Positions 50,446-61,425 of a stretch of 64,000 nt of DNA are shown here, in pieces. The stretch is taken from positions 1,305,001 to 1,369,000 of the forward strand of contig NZ_CP032345.1 of NCBI RefSeq assembly GCF_005222205.1. The letters are read 5' to 3'. The position numbers and the translations under genes were made by a program. The DNA is from Azospirillum brasilense. Lineage in GTDB: Bacteria > Pseudomonadota > Alphaproteobacteria > Azospirillales > Azospirillaceae. The notes beneath the pieces were generated by a model. The model was given only the letters and a program-made list of their open reading frames with translations, made no database searches and was not told where the DNA came from. Each line of letters begins with the position of its first letter. The first letter of the stretch is position 1.

Positions 50446-50460
50446 GCTTTTCTCCGCCCC

Positions 50461-51105
50461 CTACCCGTCGAGGTCGTCCCAGCCCCGCCGCTCCCAGGCG
50501 CCGTCGATGAAGGCGGCGGCGCGGGACGAGCGCGGCAGGCCGCAGCAGGTCAGGACCGAGGGCGGAACCCGCCCGCCGCCGCGGCTCCACCACAGGCTGG
50601 CGCGGGGGGGCAGCGGGCCGACGCGCTCCTCGACCACGGTGGCGACAGTGGGGTCGGCGCCGTTCGGTTCCGGACGGCCCAGGATCGCCATGCGGGCGGG
50701 CAGAGCGTCCACGTCGGCCCCGGCGCGGCAGGCGTCGGCGGCGATGGATTCCGCGCGGGTGAACCAGTGCAGGCAGGCCACCGGCACCACCGCGAGGTCG
50801 GTGCCGTAGGGCAGCGTGCCGACGATGGTGAAGGGGTATTGCCGGCCCACCCGGTCGGCGCTGGGCATCATGATGCCGGCGAGCGGTGGTTCACCGCACA
50901 GGCCGGGCGACAGGGCGAAGCGCCAGACCGGGGCCGACTGGAACAGCCGCTCCCAGGGCGAGCCGAGCTGGCGCACCGCCGCGTCCAGAACCTCCGTCAG
51001 CCAGGCGTCCCAGGGAAGCAGCACGCCGCGCGGCAGGCCGTAGCCCACGAAATCGCCGCGCGCCGGCACCTTCCCGTGGAAGCCCACCGCGAAACCGGGA
51101 CTCAT
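50461..51105 (-). CDS. tagF: Type VI secretion-associated protein TagF (ImpM)
   Basis: A 214-residue protein. The N-terminus VGFHGKVPARGDFVGYGLPR and the PWERLFQSAPVWRFAL and MMPSADRVGRQYPFT blocks are characteristic of TagF/ImpM, a post-translational regulator of type VI secretion. The ATG at 51105 overlaps the tssM stop as TGATG. No PpkA, PppA or Fha genes, its usual signalling partners, are in the window. Confidence 0.92.
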   Translation of the reverse strand: MSPGFAVGFHGKVPARGDFVGYGLPRGVLLPWDAWLTEVLDAAVRQLGSPWERLFQSAPVWRFALSPGLCGEPPLAGIMMPSADRVGRQYPFTIVGTLPYGTDLAVVPVACLHWFTRAESIAADACRAGADVDALPARMAILGRPEPNGADPTVATVVEERVGPLPPRASLWWSRGGGRVPPSVLTCCGLPRSSRAAAFIDGAWERRGWDDLDG

Positions 51106-53096
51106 CAACCGGCCCCGCCGTTGTTGATCACACGGGGAGCCGGCGAGGCCGGCTGGCCCAGCACGTCGAGGACGCGGGACACCAGCGCCTCGTCCGGCGG
51201 CACCGGGGCGAATCCGGCCTCCACCAGCGCGGCCAGATGATCGCCGAGCGCCCGGCGCTCCGCCTCATGGGCGGCGCCGGGGAGCGTGCGCTGCCAGTCG
51301 GCGGCCAGCCATTCGGCCAGAACCGCCGGGTCCAGCGGCTCCCGCCCGCCGATCATGGCGTAGGCGCGCAGGCTCTGCCGCAGCAGGTCGGGCCGCGCCC
51401 AGCCGGTGCGCAGCTGCTCCTCCAGCCGCAGCACGATGCGCGACAGGAACACGCTGCGCAGCGCCCGCCGGTAGACGTCCTCGGCGGGCAGGCCGACGCG
51501 CTCCCCCTGCGACAGCCCGAAGCCGAGCAGGGAGGCCCGCCGTTCCGCCCGCTCGGTCCAGCCGGCCGGCAGGGCGCGCAGCGCGTCGAGCGCCGGCAGG
51601 ACGGCGAGGAAATCGGAGTCCTCCACCCGCGTCAGCGAGCGCGGCGGTGTGTCGAGGGCGCGCAGCCGCTCCTCCGCCACCGCCACGGCGGCCTCCGCCC
51701 GCGCCAGCAGCGCCTCGTTGGCGCGATGGCTGCTCAGCCCGGCCAGCCCGAGCAGCAGGCCCGCCGCCGCCGTCCCGCCCAGCGCCCAGACGTGGCGCCG
51801 CCGCCGCGCCCGCTCCAGCGCGCGGTCCACCCCGACCATGTTGGCCTCGGGGAAGACGACCTCGGGCAGCAGGCGTTCCAGGAAGAAGGTCTGGGCCGGC
51901 GATTCCGCGGAGGCGCCGGGCTGGGTGGCGCTGGTCAGGTAGATGCCGCGCAGCAGCGGCACCGCCTCGTCGGCCTCCGCGGTGAAGGCGGTGTCGACGA
52001 GGTCGGCCAGCGCCGCCTCGAAGGCCGCCATCCGCAGCGGGAAGGCGAAGGCGTCGCCGCGCCGCTGGATGTCCGGCTCCTGGTGCAGCCGTTCGGGAAG
52101 CCGCTCCTCCAGCCGGCGCAGCAGCGCCGCGTACTGCGCGTGGAAGCTGGCCAGCGGGCCGGGCGGCAGGTCCTCCACCGGGAAGGTGATGCCCCAGATC
52201 TGGGCGCGCTCCGCCCGGTCCAGCGGGTCGAAATAGGTGGTGAAGCCGTCCACGAGGTCGGCCTTGGTGCACAGCAGATAGACCGGCACGCGGATGCCGA
52301 GATGGGCGCGCAGCTCGCCCAGCCGCTGGCGGATGGTGATGGCGTGGTTGTGCCGCTCCGCGTCGCTCCAGCCGGCGAGGTCGGTCAGGCTGATGGTCAG
52401 CAGCACGCCGTTCACCGGCTGGCGCGGGCGGTGCTCCTTCAGCAGGTCGAGCAGGCCGGACCAGACGCGCCCGTCGATGGCCCGGCGGCTGTCCTGGGTG
52501 GTGTAGCGGCCGGCCGTGTCGATCAGCACCGCCTCGTCGGTGAACCACCAGTCGCAGTTGCGGGTGCCGCCGAGATTCTGCACCGGCATGCCGTCCAGCC
52601 CGCCGCCCAGCGCCGCGCCCAGCCGGGCGTTGGCCAGCGCGGTGGTCTTGCCCGAGCCGGGGGCGCCGATCACCAGATACCAGGGAAGCTGGTAGAGATA
52701 CTGGCCGCCCCAGCGCGCGCCGAAGCGCTGCGTCTTCAGCCGGTCGATCACCGCGTCCAGCCGCTCGCGCACCGTGCCCAGCTCGTCCAGCGACGCCTTC
52801 AGCTCGGGGTCGCGGGCCGCCGCCAGCGCCTCGACGAAACGGGCGTTGGCGGCGCTCTGCCGGCCGTCCTCGTGCCGGTTCAGCGCGTACCACAGGCCGA
52901 TCAGGACCAGCGCCGGCAGCAGGCGGGCCAGGCCGCCGAACCCGAGCAGCGGCATCACCGCCCAGCCGAGCAGCCCGACCGACAGGGCGACCGCGAGCGT
53001 GGTCCACCAGCGCAGGCGCGGCGCCATCGCCGGATCGGCGCGGCGGACCCTGCCCTGGGACGTCTTGGAGCGGGTGTGCGGAGACGGTTCGCTCAT
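51105..53096 (-). CDS. tssM: Type VI secretion protein TssM (IcmF/ImpL), short form
   Basis: A 663-residue protein, whereas TssM proteins are normally about 1,100-1,300. Two N-terminal helices (about 30-70) precede the cytosolic NTPase domain with Walker A GAPGSGKT (144-151), the NCDWWFTDEAVLIDTAGRY block and VYLLCTKADLVDGF. A third helix near 445-460 (VWALGGTAAAGLLLGLAG) is followed by only about 200 residues of periplasmic region. The large C-terminal periplasmic domain that binds TssJ is absent, and the tagF start overlaps the stop, so no continuation exists in another frame. It starts ten bases after tssL. Confidence 0.88.
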   Translation of the reverse strand: MSEPSPHTRSKTSQGRVRRADPAMAPRLRWWTTLAVALSVGLLGWAVMPLLGFGGLARLLPALVLIGLWYALNRHEDGRQSAANARFVEALAAARDPELKASLDELGTVRERLDAVIDRLKTQRFGARWGGQYLYQLPWYLVIGAPGSGKTTALANARLGAALGGGLDGMPVQNLGGTRNCDWWFTDEAVLIDTAGRYTTQDSRRAIDGRVWSGLLDLLKEHRPRQPVNGVLLTISLTDLAGWSDAERHNHAITIRQRLGELRAHLGIRVPVYLLCTKADLVDGFTTYFDPLDRAERAQIWGITFPVEDLPPGPLASFHAQYAALLRRLEERLPERLHQEPDIQRRGDAFAFPLRMAAFEAALADLVDTAFTAEADEAVPLLRGIYLTSATQPGASAESPAQTFFLERLLPEVVFPEANMVGVDRALERARRRRHVWALGGTAAAGLLLGLAGLSSHRANEALLARAEAAVAVAEERLRALDTPPRSLTRVEDSDFLAVLPALDALRALPAGWTERAERRASLLGFGLSQGERVGLPAEDVYRRALRSVFLSRIVLRLEEQLRTGWARPDLLRQSLRAYAMIGGREPLDPAVLAEWLAADWQRTLPGAAHEAERRALGDHLAALVEAGFAPVPPDEALVSRVLDVLGQPASPAPRVINNGGAG

Positions 53097-53106
53097 GGAC
53101 CGCGGC

Positions 53107-54450
53107 CTATTCGGGGTAGAGGCGGACATCGACGCGCCGGTTGGCGCCCCGGTTGGCCGGCGTGGTGTTGGGGGCCAGCGGCTCGCGCTCGCCCCGCCCT
53201 TCGGCGGTCAGGCGCTCGGCGCCCAGCGTGCGCTCCAGGATCTTCAGCACGGCCACCGCCCGCGCCTCGGTCAGCGCCTCCGGCGTCGGCAGCCCGCCGC
53301 CGCGCGGGGTCTGGTCGTCGGTGTGGGCGACCACCACGACCCGCCCGGCCTCCGGCCCGAGCGCCTGCCCGACGCGGTCGACCACGGCGCGGTAGCGGGC
53401 GCGGATGGCGTCGCTGCCGGTGGCGAACATGCCCGCCCCCTCGATGCGGATGACCAGCGCCCCGTCGTCGCCGGCCAGCACCGCCACGGCGCCGGAGCGG
53501 ATCTCCGGCTGGAGCAGGGCGGTGACCCGGACGGCCAGCGCCGGACCCGCGCTGGGCGGCGGCGGCGGGACGGCGCGGACCAGCTCCAGCGGCCGGTCGG
53601 GGAGCAGCGCGCCCAGCCGGGCCACCACCGCGTCCGCCCGGCCGCCCAGCGAGGCCGACAGGTTCAGGAACAGCCCGCCGAGCAGCGTCGCCACCGCCAC
53701 CGCGGCCAGCCAGGGCGGCAGGACGTGCCCCAGCGGGCGGAATCGTTCGGCGACGCCCCGCCATTGCGGCGACAGCGCGCGCTCCCGCTCGCCGCGCAGG
53801 CGGCGCAGCACGCGGAACAGCTCGTCCCGCAGATGGGCAAGGTCGTGGGCGCCGCGCGGCTTGTCGCGGAACTTGCCCTCGAAGCCCAGCGACAGGCAGG
53901 CGTAGAACAGCTCCAGCTCCAGCCGGTGAAGGCGCGGGTCGCTCAGCATGGTGTCGAGCAGGTCGAAGAAACGGTCGGGCCCGCCGGCGCCGGGATCGAC
54001 CACCGCCGCCAGCCCCTCGCGCGCCCAGCGGCAGCGCGCCCCCCAGGGGGTGGCCCGCACCACGTCGTCCAGCATGGTGCACAGGGCGAAGCGGGCGACG
54101 CGCACCTCCTCCGGCGGGACGCCGATGGCGGCGGCCTCCTCCTCGAAGCGGCGGACCTCGGCGAGGATGGCGTCGCGCAAGGCTTCCGGGTTCTCGTGCC
54201 CCGAGCGTTCGCGCAGCGCCCCGGCGAGGTCGAGCAACGGCCCGGCGGCGGCCAGCAGCGGGTTCAGCGCCCCGCGCAGCCGCGCCGGCTGGTCCGGCGG
54301 CGCCTCCGCCTGCGGGCGGTCCTCCGGGGCCACGGCGGGCCCCGCCGCGAGGAAGGCCGGGAGCGCGCGCGGCCCACCGCCGGACTCCGCGGAAAACTCC
54401 CCGCCGTCCCGCAGGCCCGCCCCGCCGCCGAAGCGTCCGTCCGATTCCAT
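53107..54450 (-). CDS. tssL: Type VI secretion protein TssL (DotU/ImpK) with C-terminal OmpA domain
   Basis: A 447-residue protein. A Gly/Pro/Ala-rich N-terminus (1-60) precedes the DotU domain (RFALCTMLDDVVRATPWG, FFDLLDTMLSDP, FYACLSLGFEGKF), one membrane helix near 255-275 (PWLAAVAVATLLGGLFLNL) and a periplasmic OmpA-like peptidoglycan-binding domain (VVVVAHTDDQ, ANRGANRRVDVRL). TssL and TssM form the inner-membrane complex of the T6SS. The ATG at 54450 follows GGCGGGGGC. A frame running further upstream overlaps the divergent STAS gene and is not used. Confidence 0.92.
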   Translation of the reverse strand: MESDGRFGGGAGLRDGGEFSAESGGGPRALPAFLAAGPAVAPEDRPQAEAPPDQPARLRGALNPLLAAAGPLLDLAGALRERSGHENPEALRDAILAEVRRFEEEAAAIGVPPEEVRVARFALCTMLDDVVRATPWGARCRWAREGLAAVVDPGAGGPDRFFDLLDTMLSDPRLHRLELELFYACLSLGFEGKFRDKPRGAHDLAHLRDELFRVLRRLRGERERALSPQWRGVAERFRPLGHVLPPWLAAVAVATLLGGLFLNLSASLGGRADAVVARLGALLPDRPLELVRAVPPPPPSAGPALAVRVTALLQPEIRSGAVAVLAGDDGALVIRIEGAGMFATGSDAIRARYRAVVDRVGQALGPEAGRVVVVAHTDDQTPRGGGLPTPEALTEARAVAVLKILERTLGAERLTAEGRGEREPLAPNTTPANRGANRRVDVRLYPE

Positions 54451-54551
54451 GCCCCCGCCGCCGCTCTGCTGTATGATGGTCCGTGTGATGGGAAATCCCC
54501 CGCCGGAGGAGGTATAGCAGGCCCGGCCGGATGGGGAAATCGGAGGGTTTG

Positions 54552-54953
54552 ATGCAAATCGCGGAAGAGGTGCGTGGCGACGTGACGATCCTGCGCCCGG
54601 TGGGTCCGATCGACAGCGCCGCCGCCCCCCGGTTCGAGGCGCGGCTGTTCGCCGCGCTGGCCCCCGCCACCCCGGACGCCATCCAGGATGAGCCCGCAAA
54701 GGCGCCGGCCGGGCTGGTGCTCGACCTGTCGGCGGTGACGCAACTGACCCCGGCGGGGCTGCGCTCGCTGCTGCTGGCGGTGCGGCAGGCGCGGCCGGGC
54801 GCGGGAAGCGCGGGGGTGCGGTCCGGCGTGCGCATCGTGCTGGCGGCGGTGCCCGGCCCGATCCGCGGCGTTCTGGAGGAGGCCGGGCTGGCGGCGCTGC
54901 TGGAGAGCCACGGCGACCTCGAGGCCGCCGTGCGCGCCGCCTCACGACAATGA
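54552..54953 (+). CDS. STAS-domain protein (anti-sigma-factor-antagonist type)
   Basis: A 133-residue protein with the STAS pattern: VTILRPVGPIDSAAAPRFEA, then LVLDLSAVTQLTPAGLRSLL, where the Ser/Thr normally phosphorylated in SpoIIAA-type proteins would lie next to the Asp-Leu-Ser strand end, then VRIVLAAVPGPIRGVLEEAG. An insertion of about 15 residues sits between the first helix and second strand. ATG 54552 follows GGAGGG. It is divergent from tssL, 101 bp apart. The partner kinase or anti-sigma factor is not present. Confidence 0.82.
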   Translation: MQIAEEVRGDVTILRPVGPIDSAAAPRFEARLFAALAPATPDAIQDEPAKAPAGLVLDLSAVTQLTPAGLRSLLLAVRQARPGAGSAGVRSGVRIVLAAVPGPIRGVLEEAGLAALLESHGDLEAAVRAASRQ

Positions 54954-54954
54954 A

Positions 54955-55125
54955 CTAATCCATATTGCGAAGACTGGAGTCGTAGAGCTGCTGCGCCAGG
55001 ATAGTCTTCAGCAGCGCCTCGACGGTAACGCTCATGTAGCGCGCCTGCTGTTCCAGACGCCGATAGACGTCGAGCGGCAGATCAAGCGTCACGTTGACCC
55101 TGCTGGCGTGGGGAAACTCGGCCAT
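54955..55125 (-). CDS. Mini ribbon-helix-helix DNA-binding protein
   Basis: A 56-residue frame (ATG 55125 to TAG 54955). It reads [20 protein letters not shown] at the start, giving the beta-strand RVNVTLDLP, followed by two predicted helices ([11 protein letters not shown] and [15 protein letters not shown]). This is the size and layout of Arc/MetJ-type ribbon-helix-helix regulators or CopG-like antitoxins. GGGGAT precedes the ATG. No toxin gene is adjacent; its own stop lies one base past the STAS stop, convergent. It is too short for common gene-length cut-offs. Confidence 0.7.
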   Translation of the reverse strand: MAEFPHASRVNVTLDLPLDVYRRLEQQARYMSVTVEALLKTILAQQLYDSSLRNMD

Positions 55126-55264
55126 ATCCCCTCTCCATCTCTGTGAACCGCGTCACGCGACGCCGGGCCACAGACGATAGGACTCCCCTTGGGCGCGGTC
55201 CATGGCGCAGTCCGCGAAGCGCGCTGTGCGGTTGCGCCGGACCGCTCCCCCAAATTGGAGCCCG

Positions 55265-56284
<1,020 letters not shown>

Positions 56285-56328
56285 GAAAGGGGTATCCAAT
56301 GAAACGGGAAGATCAGGGGAGGCTTTTA

Positions 56329-56416
56329 CCCCCACCCCGGCCCTCCCCCGCTTCGCAGGGGAGGGAGAACCCAGTCCCCTCCCCTGCGTCAGCGGGGGAG
56401 GGTTAGGGTGGGGGCA
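56329..56416. repeat. REP-like dispersed repeat, copy C
   Basis: CCCCCACCCCGGCCCTCCCC and GGGTTAGGGTGGGGGCAA are inverted ends around CGCTTCGCAGGGGAGGG and CCCCTCCCCTGCGTCAGCGG, an internal second hairpin. It lies between msrB and the LLM oxidoreductase gene, both on the minus strand. Confidence 0.8.
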
Positions 56417-56424
56417 ATACGGAG

Positions 56425-56919
56425 CTAGAACGCCGCCCCCTCCTCCACCCAGTCCTGAACGCTCCTGGCCAGCGGCTGCCCCTCCGGCAGGAAGGCCAGC
56501 GAGACGGAGTTGATGCAGAAGCGCATGCCGGTCGGCGGCGGGCCGTCGGGGAAGACATGGCCCTGGTGGCTGCCGCAACGGGCGCACAGCGTCTCCACCC
56601 GCACCATGCCGTAGCTGTTGTCCTGCACCAGCTTCAGGTGGGCGTTCTCGTAAGGCGCGGTGAAGCTGGGCCAGCCGGTGCCGGATTCGAACTTCGTCCC
56701 GGAACGGAACAGCGGCAGGCCGCAGAGACGGCAGGCGTAGGTGCCGGGCTTCTTGTTGTCGAGCAGGCCGCCGCAGAACGGCGCCTCCGTCCCGTGGCTG
56801 AGAAGGACGTGCCGCTCCTCGTCCGACAGGCGTTCCACCAGCGCCGCGCGCTGCTCCGGCGTCGGCGGCGTCAGGTCGAAGGGTCCGGCGGTCGGGGAAC
56901 GGTCGGCGGGGGCGGACAT
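56425..56919 (-). CDS. msrB: Peptide-methionine (R)-S-oxide reductase
   Basis: A 164-residue MsrB. Zinc-binding CxxC pairs are in CRLCGLPLF and [10 protein letters not shown]. The substrate block is [10 protein letters not shown] and the catalytic Cys lies in [11 protein letters not shown]. It repairs the R-sulfoxide of methionine in oxidised proteins. A 20-residue N-terminal extension precedes the domain. ATG 56919 is the family-like start. It is divergent from the dienelactone hydrolase gene. Confidence 0.96.
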   Translation of the reverse strand: MSAPADRSPTAGPFDLTPPTPEQRAALVERLSDEERHVLLSHGTEAPFCGGLLDNKKPGTYACRLCGLPLFRSGTKFESGTGWPSFTAPYENAHLKLVQDNSYGMVRVETLCARCGSHQGHVFPDGPPPTGMRFCINSVSLAFLPEGQPLARSVQDWVEEGAAF

Positions 56920-57038
56920 CGGGCGGCTCCAGTGACGGGGTGACGGTCCTAGGGGATATGGGCCAGTCGGTCGCGGATGACACCCGGCGTCAGGCTGCTA
57001 TCTTCCCTGCACGGAACGAATGGAGGGAGAGACCAGCC

Positions 57039-57737
57039 ATGACCGGAACGACCACCGGAAAGACCATTGGCGCGACCGGCGCCTGGACGCACCTGACGGC
57101 GTCCGACGGGCACCGGCTGACCGCCTACGAAGCCCGGCCCGTCGGGCCGGAGAAGGGGCGGCTTCTGATCATCCAGGAGATTTTCGGGATCAACAGCCAC
57201 ATCCGCCACGTCTGCGACGACTACGCGGCGGACGGCTACCACACGCTGGCCCCCGCCCTGTTCGACCGGGCGCAGCGCGGGGTGGAACTGCCCTACGACG
57301 AGGCCGGCGTCCAGCGCGGCCGCGAGCTGATGGGTGCGGTCAGCGTCGATGACGCGCTGACCGACGTGGCGGCGGGGCTCGCCCATCTCGGCGGGGCGGA
57401 GGGGGCGGCCATCGCCGGCTATTGCTGGGGCGGCACCATCGCCTGGGCCGCCGCGTCGCGCCTGCCGGTCCGCGCCGCCATCGCCTATTACGGCGGCGGC
57501 ATCGGCAACCGGCTGGACGAGGTGCCACGCGCGCCCGTGCTGCTGCATTTCGGCGAGACGGACCACGCCATCCCCCTGTCGGTGGCCGAGGCGGTGCGCC
57601 AGCGCCATCCCGCCGCCGTCACGCACCTCTACCCCGCCGGCCACGGCTTCAACTGCGACGAGCGCGCCAGCTACGACGCGGCCAGCGCCGCCCTGGCCAA
57701 GCGGCGCACGCTGGGCCTGCTCCAGGCGGTGTTCTGA
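57039..57737 (+). CDS. Dienelactone hydrolase family protein
   Basis: A 232-residue alpha/beta hydrolase with the dienelactone hydrolase triad: Cys in AGYCWGGTIAW, Asp in FGETDHAIP, His in AGHGFNCDER. LLIIQEIFGINSHIRHVCDD is the typical N-terminal block. It may open lactone rings in aromatic or chloroaromatic breakdown, although many members have other ester substrates. ATG 57039 follows GGAGGGAGAG. A frame from 56940 adds unsupported residues. The gene stands alone and converges with pgm. Confidence 0.9.
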   Translation: MTGTTTGKTIGATGAWTHLTASDGHRLTAYEARPVGPEKGRLLIIQEIFGINSHIRHVCDDYAADGYHTLAPALFDRAQRGVELPYDEAGVQRGRELMGAVSVDDALTDVAAGLAHLGGAEGAAIAGYCWGGTIAWAAASRLPVRAAIAYYGGGIGNRLDEVPRAPVLLHFGETDHAIPLSVAEAVRQRHPAAVTHLYPAGHGFNCDERASYDAASAALAKRRTLGLLQAVF

Positions 57738-57744
57738 AAAGAAA

Positions 57745-57778
57745 AAGGCCCTTCCCCCAGCTCCGGAGGAAGGGCCTT
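57745..57778 (-). terminator. Rho-independent terminator of pgm (possibly bidirectional)
   Basis: AAGGCCCTTCC and GGAAGGGCCTT form an 11-bp stem. On the minus strand the stem is followed by TTTTTCTTTTC, a clear T-tract directly past the pgm stop. On the plus strand the tail is weaker, but the element also lies just after the dienelactone hydrolase stop. Confidence 0.85.
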
Positions 57779-57794
57779 CCTTCAGGTCACGTCG

Positions 57795-59519
<1,725 letters not shown>

Positions 59520-59576
59520 TCAACCGGGCCGAACGACACCCTACCTTCGGTGGACCATCGTCGATGGACCGAGGCC

Positions 59577-60350
59577 TTACGCCTCTTCGACCGAGACGGC
59601 TTCCGGACCCTTCTCGCCCTGCCGGACGGAGATGCGGACGCGCTGGCCGTCGTTCAGACCCTGCAGGCCGGAGCGCTCCACCGCCTTGATGTGGACGAAG
59701 ACGTCCTGGCCGCCGCCGTCCTGGGCGATGAAGCCGAAGCCCTTGGTGGCGTTGAACCACTTCACGGTGCCCTCGGTCTGGGTGGCCGGGCCGCCGGCCG
59801 CACGGCGCGGGCCGCCGAAGCCGCCCCGGTCGCCCCCACGATCCCCACCCCGATCGTCGAAGCCCCGATCGCCACCGCGATCGTTGAAGCCACGGCTGTC
59901 GCCCCGGCCACCGAACCCGCGGTCACCGCCGCGATCGCCTCCCCGATCCCCGCCCCGATCGTTGAAACCACGGTTGCCGAACCCGCGGTCGCCCCCACGG
60001 TCGTTGCGGTCGCCGAAGCCACCCCGCTCGCCGAAGGACGGGCGCGGGCCCTGGGCGCGGGCCGGGCGGGCCGGGGCGGCGGTGGAGGTGTCCACGGAAT
60101 GCAGGGCGGAGACCTGGTTGCCCTTGCGCCCCTCGACGATGTCCACCACGACGGTGGCGCCGTCCGGCAGGGACTCGTGGCCGGCGGTGGCGACGATGGC
60201 GGCGGGGATCAGGGCGTCGGGCGACCCGTCCTCGAACTTGACGAAGCCGAAGCCGCGGTTGGGATCGTACCACTTGACGGTGGCCTGAACCTGGGTGCCG
60301 AGGACGACGGGCTGGCGGTAGACGTGCTGGCGCGGGGGTTGACGGTGCAT
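59577..60350 (-). CDS. Two-domain cold-shock protein with RG-rich linker
   Basis: A 257-residue protein. The first cold-shock domain (about 20-85) keeps the RNP1-like RGFGFVKF but its RNP2 position reads DALIPAAI instead of VFVH. A linker (about 90-190) is built of RGG, DRGGDRG and GFNDRGG units. The second domain (192-257) is canonical with KGFGFIAQ and DVFVHIKAVE. ATG 60350 fits; no strong ribosome site is visible. The 5' region up to 60499 is non-coding and may be a thermosensitive leader. Likely an RNA chaperone; paired-domain Csp proteins are known in alphaproteobacteria. Confidence 0.9.
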   Translation of the reverse strand: MHRQPPRQHVYRQPVVLGTQVQATVKWYDPNRGFGFVKFEDGSPDALIPAAIVATAGHESLPDGATVVVDIVEGRKGNQVSALHSVDTSTAAPARPARAQGPRPSFGERGGFGDRNDRGGDRGFGNRGFNDRGGDRGGDRGGDRGFGGRGDSRGFNDRGGDRGFDDRGGDRGGDRGGFGGPRRAAGGPATQTEGTVKWFNATKGFGFIAQDGGGQDVFVHIKAVERSGLQGLNDGQRVRISVRQGEKGPEAVSVEEA

Positions 60351-60499
60351 GAGACCCACTGAACTCCAAGAGGCGACTCGGCACCGACCTTCGGTGCCGA
60401 GAGAAGACATCGCTTTTCCCCGCGCGAATCACAAGACCGCAGGAGCGCCGTTTCGCGCTCCCGCGGCCCTGGTGCCATTTTTCTCCCCGCCGGGCGGTT

Positions 60500-60715
60500 T
60501 CAGGCCAGCCGCTCGGGGTTGGGCGGCGGTTCCTCCGGAGGAACGGGGATGGCGTCCGGCGGCTCCTTGATCGGCGGCCGCGAGGGGTCGCCGGGCATGT
60601 CCGGCATGCCGGGCGGCGGCACCGGCATGTCCGGGGTCGGCGGGGAAGGAGGAAGGGGACCGGCGACGCTGAGGTCGGCGGCCATCAGTTCGGCCATCAT
60701 CCGCGTTGTCGCCAT
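60500..60715 (-). CDS. Proline-rich small protein
   Basis: A 71-residue protein. A short N-terminus (MATTRMMAELMAADLSVAGP) is followed by a tail that is about a third proline with Met/Asp/Glu (PDMPVPPPGMPDMPGDPSRP). Its ATG overlaps the stop of the upstream exported-protein gene as TGATG, the main reason to accept it. No family recognised. The tail is probably disordered and could bridge proteins. Confidence 0.5.
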   Translation of the reverse strand: MATTRMMAELMAADLSVAGPLPPSPPTPDMPVPPPGMPDMPGDPSRPPIKEPPDAIPVPPEEPPPNPERLA

Positions 60716-61269
60716 CAGCCGCCCCCGCCCATCGCGCCACCGCCCGGCGCGGCGCGGGTCAGGCCGCGCGCCTTGTCCAGCGACTCCATGCAAAGCTGCT
60801 CGTTGCCGTCCTTCGCGGCGGAGCGCGCGGCCGTCACCAGCGATTCGATCTGGGCGTTGCGCGCCGCCTGCCCCATCGACCCGCTCTCCATGGAGGAGCC
60901 GCTGTTCGGCGCGGCGTCGGGCCGCACCGCCGGGGCGGTCGGCATGGGAGCGCCGGTGCGCGGCGGCTCGATCACCGCTTGATCGCCCGAGGCCGGCGGC
61001 GCCACCACCCCGCCCGAGCGGGCGAGCTGGTCCGGCGTCGTGCCGGAACTGCCACCCAAACCTCCATCGGGCAACGCCCCGTCCCCCGCGGTGGAGCCGG
61101 AGCTGCCCGGCGGCATCGCGACCGGCGGCGGGGTGGCCGACAGGTTGTTTTCGGCGGCGAAGCGGTCGACCAGTGCGGCGCAGCTTCCCTGCGCCAGGGC
61201 GGGACCGGCGCCGCACAGCACGAGGCCGGCGGCGAGCAATAGGCCCTGTGGGATCGGATGTCGTGCCAT
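60715..61269 (-). CDS. Exported low-complexity hypothetical protein
   Basis: A 184-residue protein starting at ATG 61269, preceded by GGGGAGG. It has a signal peptide (hydrophobic core LLLAAGLVLCGAGPALA, cleaved near AQG), then a helical part, a long Gly/Ser/Pro/Ala linker, and a C-terminal helical segment (AARNAQIESLVTAARSAAKD, EQLCMESLDKARGL). Two cysteines in the mature part may pair. The proline-rich gene follows with overlap. No family recognised; probably a periplasmic or surface protein. Confidence 0.55.
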   Translation of the reverse strand: MARHPIPQGLLLAAGLVLCGAGPALAQGSCAALVDRFAAENNLSATPPPVAMPPGSSGSTAGDGALPDGGLGGSSGTTPDQLARSGGVVAPPASGDQAVIEPPRTGAPMPTAPAVRPDAAPNSGSSMESGSMGQAARNAQIESLVTAARSAAKDGNEQLCMESLDKARGLTRAAPGGGAMGGGG

Positions 61270-61425
61270 CGGTTGCCTCCCCATCAGCAATACCACCCTC
61301 AACCGGCGTAGCGGTGCAGCGGTTCCGCCCGCCTTTTTCCCGCCACGGACACCATTGGGTGGTGCCGTTTCGCCCGCTCCTCCTGTTGATGACGCGACGG
61401 ACAACGGCGGGGGAGAGGGGGTGCG

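Noticed and set aside
49769..54450. Complete type VI secretion cluster
   Set aside because: Only tssL, tssM and tagF are present; no tssA-K, hcp, vgrG or clpV in the window. The OmpA-like gene is convergent and not part of the operon.
59815..60010. Possible CRISPR or minisatellite in the cold-shock gene
   Set aside because: Repeats are in frame and encode the RGG/DRGG linker, with no spacer structure.
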